Source: Gp6-AA40 sp035263125 (GTDB taxonomy: Bacteria; Acidobacteriota; Vicinamibacteria; Vicinamibacterales; UBA2999). From it: 64,000 nt of DNA. The stretch is from positions 1 through 64,000 of the forward strand of contig DATFRP010000284.1 in the NCBI GenBank assembly GCA_035263125.1, read 5' to 3'. Numbering within the stretch: the first letter of the stretch is position 1; each line of letters starts with the position of its first letter. The position numbers were made by a program, and so were the translations under genes. The notes below the pieces were generated by a model. The model had not been told where the DNA came from. It searched no databases and saw nothing but the letters and a program-made list of their open reading frames with translations. Positions 52,875 to 61,436 of the stretch are shown here, one piece after another.

Positions 52875-55529
52875 ATGTCCTCGACCTCTGCCCAGACCGC
52901 CACGCCCGCCATGCGCCAGTATCTGGACGCGAAGCGGCAGTACCGGGACGCCATCGTGTTCTTTCGCATGGGCGACTTCTACGAGATGTTCTACGAGGAC
53001 GCCCTCGTGGCGGCGCGTGCGCTCGAACTGACACTGACCTCGCGCTCGAAAGACGCCGGCGGCAACGGGATTCCGATGTGCGGCGTTCCGTTTCACGCCG
53101 CCGACGGATACCTGGCGCGGCTCGTGAAAAAGGGCTTCCGGGTTGCGATCTGCGAGCAGGTCGAGGATCCCAAGAAAGCCAAGGGGCTGGTCCGTCGGGA
53201 GGTCGTGCGCGTCGTCTCCCCCGGCACGTTGACCGATTCGACCTACCTCGAGGCCCGCGAGCCGGCGTTTCTCATGGCGATCGCCCCCGGACCAAACGGC
53301 GACTGTGGAGTTGCGCTCGTCGATGTCTCGACCGGCGAGTTCACTGCCACCGAATATCAGGGCACGACGGGATTGCAGGCCCTGGCCGACGAGATGTCCG
53401 TACTGCGGCCGCGCGAGGTCGTCATCCCCTCGGGGTCCGAGGTGATCGACGCGCTCGGGAAATTTACGCGCGTCCAGATTGCGGTCACGACCGTCGATGG
53501 CTGGAGCTTCGACTCGGAGGCTGCGCGCCGGGCGTTGCTGGATCAGCTGAGAGTCCATGGGCTGGAGGCCTTTGGCCTCGAAGGTCGGCAGGCTGCGACG
53601 CGCGCGGCCGGTGGGCTCGTCGCCTATCTGCGCGATACGCAGAAGGCCGACCTCGCGCACGTGCGCTCGATCGCCTATCGCACGACGGCTGATTCGCTCA
53701 TCATCGACCCGACGACGCTCAGGCACCTCGAGGTCGTCGTCGGCAGTGACGGCACGCCGCACGGATCGCTCCTCAAGGAAATCGATCGCACCATCACGTC
53801 CATGGGTGGACGTCTGCTGCGGGCCTGGCTGCTTCGTCCGCTCTGCGCGCTCGAACGTATCCGCGATCGCCTCGATGCCGTCGAAGAACTCGCCTACTCA
53901 TCCAGCGAGCGCGGCACACTGCGCGAGACGTTGAAATCCGTCCACGATCTCGAACGACTCGTCGCACGCGCCGCGCTTGCCACGACCGGGCCGCGCGAGC
54001 TCGTCGCGCTGCGCCAGTCGCTTTCGGCCGTTCCGCGCATCAGGCTGCTGCTGCGTGACGTGCGCGCCCCGCTGCTCGGCAGCCTCGTGTCTGAACTCGA
54101 CGAGCTCGTCGACGTCCGCGAGCTCATCGAACGCACGCTCATCGATGAGCCGCCGGCGCTGGCCCGCGACGGCGGGTTCACTCGCGACGGCGTCGACGTC
54201 GAGATCGACGAGCTCAGAGCGATCAGCCGCTCGGGCAAGCAGATCATCGCCGAGATGGAGGACCGCGAACGCGCGCGCACCGGCATCGGCTCTCTCAAGG
54301 TGCGATTCAACCGCGTGTTCGGCTACTACATCGAGGTCTCGCGCTCGAACCTGCACGCGGTGCCTCCCGACTATCAGCGCAAGCAGACGATCGCCGGCGG
54401 TGAGCGCTTCACCACGCCCGCACTGAAGGACCACGAAGAGAAAGTGCTCGGCGCCGACGAGCGCATTCTCGAGCGCGAGCTCGAGCTCTTCGAAGATCTG
54501 CGCCGGCGTGTGGCCGCCGAGGCGCCTCGAATTCAGGACACCGCTCGTGCCTTGGCCACGATCGATGTGCTCGCCGGGCTGGCCGAAACAGCGACGCTCT
54601 CCAACTACACCAAACCGCATCTCCACGACGGCGACGAGCTCGTCGTGACAGATGGACGTCATCCGGTCGTCGAACGCTATACACCCGACGCATTCGTGCC
54701 GAACGACGCCGATCTCAACGCGACCAGTCGACAGCTCGTTGTCCTCACCGGACCGAACATGGGCGGCAAGTCGACGTACCTGCGGCAGACGGCGCTCATC
54801 CCGCTGCTCGCCCAGGTTGGCTCCTTCGTGCCGGCGCGGGATGCGAAGCTGCCGATCGTCGATCGCATCTTCGCGCGCGTCGGCGCCTCGGACAACATCG
54901 CACGCGGGCAGTCGACGTTCATGGTGGAGATGCAGGAGACGGCGCACATTCTGCACGCTGCCACCTCTCGAAGCCTGGTCGTGCTCGACGAGATCGGCCG
55001 CGGGACATCCACGTTCGACGGCCTGAGCATCGCGTGGGCGGTGGCCGAGTACCTGGCGACCAACACGCGCGCCCGACCGAAGACACTCTTCGCGACCCAC
55101 TACCACGAGTTGACCGATCTCGCCGATGCGCACTCGGGCGTGGTCAACGCACACGTCTCAGCACGCGAGTGGAAGGACGACATCATCTTCTTGCGCAAGA
55201 TCGTCAGCGGCCGCTCGGACCGCAGCTACGGCATCCAGGTCGCCCGGCTCGCCGGACTGCCCTCCGAGGTGGTGACACGCGCCCGCGAGATCCTCAGCGG
55301 CCTCGAACGCGATGAGCTCTCGCGCAGCGGACGCCCCACCTTCTCAGGCAGTGGAAGCCATGCCGACTCGAGCCAGCTGGGACTCTTTGCGTCGCCACCC
55401 GATGACGACTCGGCGCGACGCCGTGACGCGCTGGCGGAGCGACTCCACGCGATCGACATCGACGACACCACCCCGCGTCAAGCGCTCGAGCTGCTGGCGG
55501 AATTGAAGAAGTTATCCGAAGAACTGTAA
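52875..55529 (+). CDS. mutS: DNA mismatch repair protein MutS
   Basis: MutS recognises mismatches. The 884-residue protein has the mismatch-binding wedge with Phe35 and Glu37 (GDFYEMF), a connector and lever region, and an ATPase with Walker A GPNMGGKST, VGASDNIARGQSTFMVEM, and a STFDGLSIAWAVAEY segment. The C-terminal helix-turn-helix is intact. It is divergent from tsaB. Confidence 0.97.
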   Translation: MSSTSAQTATPAMRQYLDAKRQYRDAIVFFRMGDFYEMFYEDALVAARALELTLTSRSKDAGGNGIPMCGVPFHAADGYLARLVKKGFRVAICEQVEDPKKAKGLVRREVVRVVSPGTLTDSTYLEAREPAFLMAIAPGPNGDCGVALVDVSTGEFTATEYQGTTGLQALADEMSVLRPREVVIPSGSEVIDALGKFTRVQIAVTTVDGWSFDSEAARRALLDQLRVHGLEAFGLEGRQAATRAAGGLVAYLRDTQKADLAHVRSIAYRTTADSLIIDPTTLRHLEVVVGSDGTPHGSLLKEIDRTITSMGGRLLRAWLLRPLCALERIRDRLDAVEELAYSSSERGTLRETLKSVHDLERLVARAALATTGPRELVALRQSLSAVPRIRLLLRDVRAPLLGSLVSELDELVDVRELIERTLIDEPPALARDGGFTRDGVDVEIDELRAISRSGKQIIAEMEDRERARTGIGSLKVRFNRVFGYYIEVSRSNLHAVPPDYQRKQTIAGGERFTTPALKDHEEKVLGADERILERELELFEDLRRRVAAEAPRIQDTARALATIDVLAGLAETATLSNYTKPHLHDGDELVVTDGRHPVVERYTPDAFVPNDADLNATSRQLVVLTGPNMGGKSTYLRQTALIPLLAQVGSFVPARDAKLPIVDRIFARVGASDNIARGQSTFMVEMQETAHILHAATSRSLVVLDEIGRGTSTFDGLSIAWAVAEYLATNTRARPKTLFATHYHELTDLADAHSGVVNAHVSAREWKDDIIFLRKIVSGRSDRSYGIQVARLAGLPSEVVTRAREILSGLERDELSRSGRPTFSGSGSHADSSQLGLFASPPDDDSARRRDALAERLHAIDIDDTTPRQALELLAELKKLSEEL

Positions 55530-55535
55530 TTCGAA

Positions 55536-55610
55536 ATGCGAAATGCAAAATGCAAAAAGGAAGCGCCCGCGTGGCAACGTCTTTCTTTTGCATTTTGCAT
55601 TTTGAATTTC
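55536..55610. repeat. A/T-rich heptamer repeat with long inverted arms
   Basis: AAATGCAAAATGCAAAA (55541-55557) and its exact complement (55586-55602) flank 28 bases, with imperfect extensions on both sides built from 7-base AAAATGC-like units. GC content drops sharply against the surroundings. The element starts 7 bases after the mutS stop and its right arm falls inside the next gene. Confidence 0.85.
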
Positions 55611-57110
55611 TCATTACAGATTCAGTGCTCCTCTCCTCAGTCCGTCGATCCCAATATCATCACCGTCGCCGTCCGATCGGGGCCGACGACGTTCGATCCG
55701 TTGCAGGCGGGCGATGAGATCTCCCAGCGAATCGGGCAGCTCGTGTTCAATCCGTTGATGGGCTGGGGAGACGATCTGCGCGTTCACCCCGTGCTTGCGG
55801 AACGGTACGAGAACCCCGACCCGCTCACGTATCGTTTCTATCTGCGGCACGGCGTCAGGTTCCATGACGGCCATGAGCTCACGTCGAAGGATGTCGTCTA
55901 CACGTTTTCGGGATTTCTCGATCCCGACTTCGTGTCACCGATCAAAGGCGCCTACCGGCAACTGGCGTCGGTGACCGGGGACGACGACTACACCGTGACG
56001 TTCCGGCTGAAGGAGCCGTTTGCCGCCTTTCCGATTCAGCTGGTACTGCCGCCCATCATCCCGGCCGGCGCTGGCGATCGGATGCGCGCACACCCGATCG
56101 GGACCGGTCCATACCGGTTCGTCAGGTATGAAGATGACGATCGCGTCGTTCTGTCCGCGTTCGACGGCTATTGGGAGGGCGTGCCGGGCAATCGCGGTCT
56201 CATCGTCAAGGTCATTCCGGACGACACCATGCGTGGGCTCGAGCTGCGCAAAGGGGCGACCGATGCCGTCATCAACGATCTGCCGCCGGACATCGTCTTT
56301 CAGCTGAGGAAGAGCGATCAGTTTCTGGTCGACCAATCGGCGGGACTCGACTTCTCATACCTCGGTTTCAATATGCGCGATCCCGTGGTCGGCGACGTGC
56401 GCATACGCCACGCGATCGGATACGCGATTGATCGAGACGCGATCATCCGCGACCTTCGGCGGGGACTCGCGCGTCCGGCAAGCGGGCTCGTCCCCGATAT
56501 GGCTTGGTCTTACGAGCCTGACATCCTGCGGTTCACGCACGATCCGGAACGCGCGAAGCGCTTATTGGATGAAGCGGGATATCGCGATCCGGATGGCGAA
56601 GGCCCTCTGCCGAGGCTCAGGCTCACAATGAGGACGTCGACCAATGAGGAAACACGGCTGCAGTCGACGGTCATCCAGGAGGACCTGCGACGAGTGGGTA
56701 TCGAGCTCGATCTCCGCTCCTACGAGTTCGCAACGTTCTACGCGGACATCGTGAAGGGAAACTTCCAGGTGTTCACCTTGACGTGGACCGGCGGTGCGCT
56801 CGTCGATCCAGACATCGTGCGGCGCGTGTTCCACTCGGAACAGGTCCCGCCATCGGGATTCAACCGCGGCTACTATCACAATGCGGAGGTCGACCGCCTC
56901 ATCGACGCCGCCTCGCGTTCGATCGACGAGCACGAACGAAAGCGATTGTACGGTGAGGCCCAGAAGCTCATCGCCGAAGACGCACCGTACATTCCGATCT
57001 GGAATCGCAGCAACGTCATCGTCGCCCAACGCTCACTGGGCGGACTCCGCGTCGGTCCGATGGGAGACTTTACGCGATTGAAAGACGTGCGCCGCCGTGT
57101 GGCGCACTGA
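55536..57110 (+). CDS. ABC transporter substrate-binding protein, family 5 (oligopeptide type)
   Basis: The 524-residue protein matches DppA/OppA-type binding proteins from residue 38 onward: ITVAVRSGPTTFDPLQAGDE, LAERYENPDPLTYRFYLRHGVRFHDG and, later, DAPYIPIWNRSN. A signal-like start is encoded by the A/T-rich repeat: a basic segment, then LSFAFCILNFSLQIQC. That segment does not look like an ordinary evolved signal, and the lipobox is poor (QIQC). No permease or ATPase genes adjoin, so it is an orphan. The true start could lie differently. Confidence 0.85.
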   Translation: MRNAKCKKEAPAWQRLSFAFCILNFSLQIQCSSPQSVDPNIITVAVRSGPTTFDPLQAGDEISQRIGQLVFNPLMGWGDDLRVHPVLAERYENPDPLTYRFYLRHGVRFHDGHELTSKDVVYTFSGFLDPDFVSPIKGAYRQLASVTGDDDYTVTFRLKEPFAAFPIQLVLPPIIPAGAGDRMRAHPIGTGPYRFVRYEDDDRVVLSAFDGYWEGVPGNRGLIVKVIPDDTMRGLELRKGATDAVINDLPPDIVFQLRKSDQFLVDQSAGLDFSYLGFNMRDPVVGDVRIRHAIGYAIDRDAIIRDLRRGLARPASGLVPDMAWSYEPDILRFTHDPERAKRLLDEAGYRDPDGEGPLPRLRLTMRTSTNEETRLQSTVIQEDLRRVGIELDLRSYEFATFYADIVKGNFQVFTLTWTGGALVDPDIVRRVFHSEQVPPSGFNRGYYHNAEVDRLIDAASRSIDEHERKRLYGEAQKLIAEDAPYIPIWNRSNVIVAQRSLGGLRVGPMGDFTRLKDVRRRVAH

Positions 57111-57116
57111 CCGGCG

Positions 57117-57869
57117 TCAGCTTTTCAGATTCTCGAGCTCTGCTCTCGCTTCAGTGATGTACGGCGAGTCCGGATGCTTGTCGACGATCTCGCTGAACGC
57201 CTTGCGCGCTTCGATCGTGTTGCCCTTCTGCACGTAGGCGCGCGCCAGTTCCATCAGGATCGCATCGACCGGCAGATCCGACGCGTTGGCCGTCATCATG
57301 TCCTTCCACGTCGCGATCGCGGCGTCGAGCTGCCCGGCATGAGCCTGCGTGTTGGCCTTGCCGAGACGAGCCATCCCTCCGTACAGGCTGTTGTTTCCCG
57401 CGCGACGCGCCACGTCATCGAACGCCTGGATGGCGTCCTGATCGCGACCGAGGGCGGACAGCGCGCCCGCGTAGTGATAGCGAGCGGTGATGCCTGCGGT
57501 ACTGTCAGGGTAGGCGTCGGCCGCCGCCTTCAGCTTCGGCAGCGCTGCCGTGAGCTTGGCTTCCTCGGTGGCAAAGGTGCCGGTCGCACCGAGAGACGCC
57601 GCCGCCGGAACCTCACCACTCTCGCCCTGCGCGCCCGCCGGCACGACACGGGCGTTCAACGCGACCATCGCGTCGGCAAGCAGCTCCTGCCCCCGCGATT
57701 CGGTCCGTTGCCGGTACATCTGGACTCCGATCACGCCAAGGCCGATGACGACCAGTCCGATGACCGCCGCCATGATCTGGCGCTGGCGGTTTTCAACGAA
57801 CTCGCGCGCGGTCTCGATCGAGTGGACGAGCTCGTTCTCTTTCAGGTGGTGACGTTCTCTGCGTTTCAT
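57117..57869 (-). CDS. YfgM-like membrane-anchored TPR protein
   Basis: The 250-residue protein has a basic cytoplasmic tail, one membrane helix (IMAAVIGLVVIGLGVIGVQMY, about 33-53) and periplasmic TPR-like helices with ARYHYAGALSALGRDQDAIQ and LMELARAYVQKGNTIEARKAF. This is the layout of YfgM, a periplasmic partner of the SecYEG translocon. Function here is inferred. Confidence 0.75.
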   Translation of the reverse strand: MKRRERHHLKENELVHSIETAREFVENRQRQIMAAVIGLVVIGLGVIGVQMYRQRTESRGQELLADAMVALNARVVPAGAQGESGEVPAAASLGATGTFATEEAKLTAALPKLKAAADAYPDSTAGITARYHYAGALSALGRDQDAIQAFDDVARRAGNNSLYGGMARLGKANTQAHAGQLDAAIATWKDMMTANASDLPVDAILMELARAYVQKGNTIEARKAFSEIVDKHPDSPYITEARAELENLKS

Positions 57870-58115
57870 AATTGCTCTTGCGATTGCAACAGGCCCAAAG
57901 GACGACTGATCGCCGCCCGGGATCTCGTCATATTACCAGCCGGGCGGCAGAAGATCTAATCACCTTCAGCGGCGGCACCTGCTCCTCGGGCCAACCTTGC
58001 GCGGCTTGCCATGCTTTGTGCCGATGGGGGAATTCAGGGGCAACGGAGGCGTCTTTGTCGAAGGTGGGACGATCGATCCGATGCTGACCATGAAGGCGGA
58101 GTGAGTGACCGCCGT
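57870..58115. other. Intergenic region with no confident gene
   Basis: Several short frames cross these 246 bases on both strands, none with a recognisable family or a good ribosome site. Nothing structural stood out. Confidence 0.4.
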
Positions 58116-58253
58116 CTAGCCCTCCAGCATCAGCCACAGGAACTTCGCGAGTTTCCACACCCCGAAGAAGACAACCAACGCAAGGAACGCCACCGCAAGC
58201 GCGGCAGGAATGCTGCCGACTACGAAGTAGTGATCGTGGATGTGAATATCCAT
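58116..58253 (-). CDS. Small single-pass membrane protein with HDHYFVV motif
   Basis: This 45-residue frame starts MDIHIHDHYFVVG and continues as one membrane helix (AALAVAFLALVVFFGVWKLAKFLW). The start resembles the HDTYYVVAHFHYV segment of haem-copper oxidase subunit I, but the second His pair is absent. It is too short for any oxidase subunit. It could be a small respiratory accessory protein or an unrelated small membrane protein; the hydrophobic pattern supports its being real. Confidence 0.55.
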   Translation of the reverse strand: MDIHIHDHYFVVGSIPAALAVAFLALVVFFGVWKLAKFLWLMLEG

Positions 58254-58307
58254 GCCCACAACGACTCCTGAACGCGATACCTGGCGAAGTCTAGCAGCGC
58301 CGTTGGA

Positions 58308-58338
58308 TTGACTATATTCTGGACTCCAGAATATAGTC
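58308..58338. promoter_or_regulatory. padR: PadR promoter with overlapping operator
   Basis: GACTATATTCTGG (58310-58322) and its exact complement (58326-58338) form a 13-bp inverted repeat around ACT. TTGACT (58308-58313) and TATAGT (58332-58337), 18 bases apart, look like -35 and -10 elements within it. The transcript would start a few bases before the ATG at 58348, so the mRNA may be nearly leaderless. Confidence 0.75.
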
Positions 58339-58347
58339 CCGTCCGTC

Positions 58348-58692
58348 ATGGAGTCTGCGGGCGCGATCCGCGAAGCCAAGAAAGGCACCGCCGAGCTCGT
58401 CGTCCTCGCGTTTCTCGACGACGAGCCGCGGCACGGCTACGAGCTGACGCAGCTGATCGAGGCGCGATCGGGCGGCGCATTGACGTTCAACTTTGCGTCC
58501 CTCTACGCGACGCTCTACAAACTGGAAGAGCGCAGGTGGATCCAGGGCCGCTGGGTCGAGAAGGCAGGACAGCGCCGGCGCCGTTACTACAGGATCACGC
58601 CCGAAGGCCGCGCCGTCCTCGCTGCGCAGCGCAAGGAGTGGAGCCAATTCTTCGAGCTCATTCGCGATCTCGCCGGAGTCGAGCATGCGTGA
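58348..58692 (+). CDS. PadR-family transcriptional regulator
   Basis: The 114-residue protein has a winged helix (AELVVLAFLDDEPRHGYELTQLIE, SLYATLYKLEERRWIQGRW, RRYYRITPEGRAVLAA) and a short C-terminal dimer helix. PadR repressors usually bind palindromes at their own promoter; one overlaps this promoter exactly. Its end overlaps the permease start by 8 bases, the usual pairing in Acidobacteria. Confidence 0.92.
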   Translation: MESAGAIREAKKGTAELVVLAFLDDEPRHGYELTQLIEARSGGALTFNFASLYATLYKLEERRWIQGRWVEKAGQRRRRYYRITPEGRAVLAAQRKEWSQFFELIRDLAGVEHA

Positions 58693-61387
58693 TCGCGACA
58701 TGCGCGAGTGGCGGTCACTGATTCGCCAGCGTGCGGATCGCGAATGGCGCGAGCTGTCGCCCGACGTCGTCGAGGAACTTGCGTGTCATCTTGCGGAATT
58801 GCATGCCACCGCGCTGGCACGTGGTGCAAGCCAAGCCGAAGCGCGAGCCCGCGCCCTCGATGCGTTGAGCGCCGCCTCCTTCCTCGAAGTGTCGAAGCGG
58901 CCGCGTGCCCGGCACATGCCTACCGGACACGTGCACGACCTCCGGCTTGCCGTACGCCAGCTGCGCGCGTCGCCGCTCGTATCGGCCGTTGCGATCCTCT
59001 CGCTCGCGCTCGGCATCGGCGCCAACACCGCGATCTTCTCCATCGTCAACAGCCTGCTGCTGCGACCGCTGCCCGTTGAAACACCACAGCAGCTCGTCAC
59101 GCTGAGTGAAGGCAGTTGGACCAATCCCATCTGGGAACAGATTCGAGACCGCCACGAGCTCTTCGACAACGCGTGCGCCTGGTCGGAGACGCGATTCAAT
59201 CTTGCGTCCGGAGGCGAGACCGAGTTCGTCGACGGCATCTGGGCCAGCGGCAGCGTGTTCGAGACGCTTGGCGTCGACGCGATCCTGGGCCGCACCTTCA
59301 CGACTGTCGACGATCGGCGCGGTGGCGGGCCCGACGGACCTGTCGCGGTGATCAGCTACGAATTCTGGCAGCGGCGGTTTGGCGGCGCGGCCGACGTTGT
59401 CGGGCGTACGCTCAAGGTCGAGCGCGTGCCCTTCACTGTGATCGGAGTGACGCCGCCGGATTTCTTTGGGCCGGAGGTTGGACGCACATTCGACGTCGCC
59501 ATTCCGATCGGTACTGAACCGATCATCAAGGGTCAAGGGAGCTGGCTCGACGAGCGCTCGACCTGGTGGCTCTCGATCATGGCGAGGCTGAAGCCGGATC
59601 AGTCGCTCGATGCCGCGAACGCCGCTCTGCGCGCGGCGCAGCCGGCGATTCGCGACGCGACCGCGCCCGGCTGGAATAACTACATCACCGAGCCGTTCAC
59701 GCTGGCGCCAGCGGCCACCAACAAGTCGGCGCTGCGTCGTCATTATGAGCGTCCGCTCATTGTCGTACTCTCCATCACGGCGCTCGTCCTCTTGATTGCC
59801 TGCGCCAACATCGCGAACCTGTTGCTCGCGCGCGCCACTGCGCGCCGCCACGAATTCAGCGTGCGTCGCGCGCTCGGGGCATCACGTTGGCGCCTCGCAC
59901 GGCAGTTGGTCGCTGAGAGCACGGTCCTATCGACCGCGGGTGCGGCGGCGGGCATCGTCGTGGCCCGATGGGGTTCTCAGTTTCTCGTGCGGCAGATCTC
60001 AACCACCGACCATCGCGTGTTTTTGGATCTCTCGCTCGACACGCGTGTGCTCGTCTTCACCATCGCTGTGACCATCGCGACCACGCTGCTGTTTGGCGTG
60101 GTGCCTGCGCTCCGCGTCGCCGCTTCGGAACCGATGGACGCGATCAAGGAACACGGACGCAACCTTGCGGCGCGACGTGGCGGACTGTCCGGAAGCCTCG
60201 TCGTCGCACAGGTCGCACTCTCACTCGTGCTGGTTGTTGCGGCGTCGCTGTTCACCCGCACCTTCACCTCGCTGACGAATCTCGACGCCGGCTTCGATCG
60301 CGAGCGCGTGCTCGTCGTCAGCGTCAACGCCGAACGAGCGCAGATCGACCGGTCCGCCCGACTACCCGTCTTCGAGCGCGTACTCGAGCGCGTGCAACGA
60401 CTGCCTGGCGTGGTCGAGGCTGGGCTCTCTATGATTACGCCAACCAGCGGACAAGGCTGGAACGGTGACGTCGACGTGTCGAATACGCCGCGGTTGGAGG
60501 GACGGCAAGCGCGGACGTTCAGGAATGCGATCACGCCGCGATGGTTTGCGACGCTCGGCATGCGCCTCGTCGCCGGGCGTGCATTCACCGACTCCGATCG
60601 CAAAGGCGCGCCGCCCGTGGTGATCGTCAATCAGGCATTCGTTCGACGTTTCCTCGACGGACAGGATCCGATCGGTCACACCGTGCAAAGGAGGGTGATC
60701 TTCAATCGCAACCGACCGGACGCAGTACCGCCTCCGGCGCAGGAAATCGTTGGCGTCGTGGCTGATGCGATCTACGACAATCTGCGCGAACAGGTCCCAC
60801 CGACGATGTTCGAACCACTCGACCAGAGCGAAATGTCGGTCGTACCGCAACTGGCCCTCACGACGCGGACAGCAGGTTCACCCATGGCCGACGTCCGCAG
60901 CATCGCGTCCGCGATCCGCGATGTCAATGCGGATTTGGCAATCACGTTCCGACCGCTCGCTGACTACGTCAACGCGAGCGTCGCGCGGGAACGGATCGTG
61001 GCGATGCTGGCAGGTTTCTTCGGCGGCCTGGCGCTCCTGATGGCAAGCCTCGGGCTCTTCGGGCTCACCTCGTACACCGTCGAGCGGCGTCGTCCCGAGA
61101 TCGGCATTCGCATGGCGCTCGGGGCCGCACCGGCAGGCGTCATCAGACTTGTGCTGTCAGGTACTGCCGGTCTGGTTGCGGTCGGGATAATCGTCGGCAG
61201 CACGTTGAGTCTCTGGGCAGCGCGATTCGTTGGAGCATTGCTCTATCAGGTCGAGGCGCGCGACCCCCTTACGCTTGTCGGTGCTGCCGCAGCGCTAGCT
61301 GCCACCGCCGCAACCGCTGCTGCCCTGCCTGCATATCGCGCCTCGCGGATCGACCCGTCAACCGTCTTGAGAGAGTCACAGGCGTAA
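58685..61387 (+). CDS. Acidobacterial duplicated permease (ADOP), MacB/FtsX-like
   Basis: The 900-residue protein has a short cytoplasmic N-terminal domain (about 1-75), then two copies of a MacB periplasmic core plus FtsX permease. Key landmarks are LSLALGIGANTAIFSIVNSLLL, then IACANIANLLLARATARR, and the second-half region GLFGLTSYTVERRRPEIGIRMALGA. No ATPase partner is encoded here, hence 'orphan'. The ATG at 58685 overlaps padR. Confidence 0.88.
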   Translation: MRDRDMREWRSLIRQRADREWRELSPDVVEELACHLAELHATALARGASQAEARARALDALSAASFLEVSKRPRARHMPTGHVHDLRLAVRQLRASPLVSAVAILSLALGIGANTAIFSIVNSLLLRPLPVETPQQLVTLSEGSWTNPIWEQIRDRHELFDNACAWSETRFNLASGGETEFVDGIWASGSVFETLGVDAILGRTFTTVDDRRGGGPDGPVAVISYEFWQRRFGGAADVVGRTLKVERVPFTVIGVTPPDFFGPEVGRTFDVAIPIGTEPIIKGQGSWLDERSTWWLSIMARLKPDQSLDAANAALRAAQPAIRDATAPGWNNYITEPFTLAPAATNKSALRRHYERPLIVVLSITALVLLIACANIANLLLARATARRHEFSVRRALGASRWRLARQLVAESTVLSTAGAAAGIVVARWGSQFLVRQISTTDHRVFLDLSLDTRVLVFTIAVTIATTLLFGVVPALRVAASEPMDAIKEHGRNLAARRGGLSGSLVVAQVALSLVLVVAASLFTRTFTSLTNLDAGFDRERVLVVSVNAERAQIDRSARLPVFERVLERVQRLPGVVEAGLSMITPTSGQGWNGDVDVSNTPRLEGRQARTFRNAITPRWFATLGMRLVAGRAFTDSDRKGAPPVVIVNQAFVRRFLDGQDPIGHTVQRRVIFNRNRPDAVPPPAQEIVGVVADAIYDNLREQVPPTMFEPLDQSEMSVVPQLALTTRTAGSPMADVRSIASAIRDVNADLAITFRPLADYVNASVARERIVAMLAGFFGGLALLMASLGLFGLTSYTVERRRPEIGIRMALGAAPAGVIRLVLSGTAGLVAVGIIVGSTLSLWAARFVGALLYQVEARDPLTLVGAAAALAATAATAAALPAYRASRIDPSTVLRESQA

Positions 61388-61436
61388 CTCCCTTTCCGTT
61401 GTCTACTCTCTCCGGACCAGTCAGACTGTGGGCGGC

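Noticed and set aside
57928..58158. 76-residue minus-strand frame between the YfgM-like and small membrane genes
   Set aside because: No family pattern, no good ribosome site, and it overlaps the better-supported small membrane gene.
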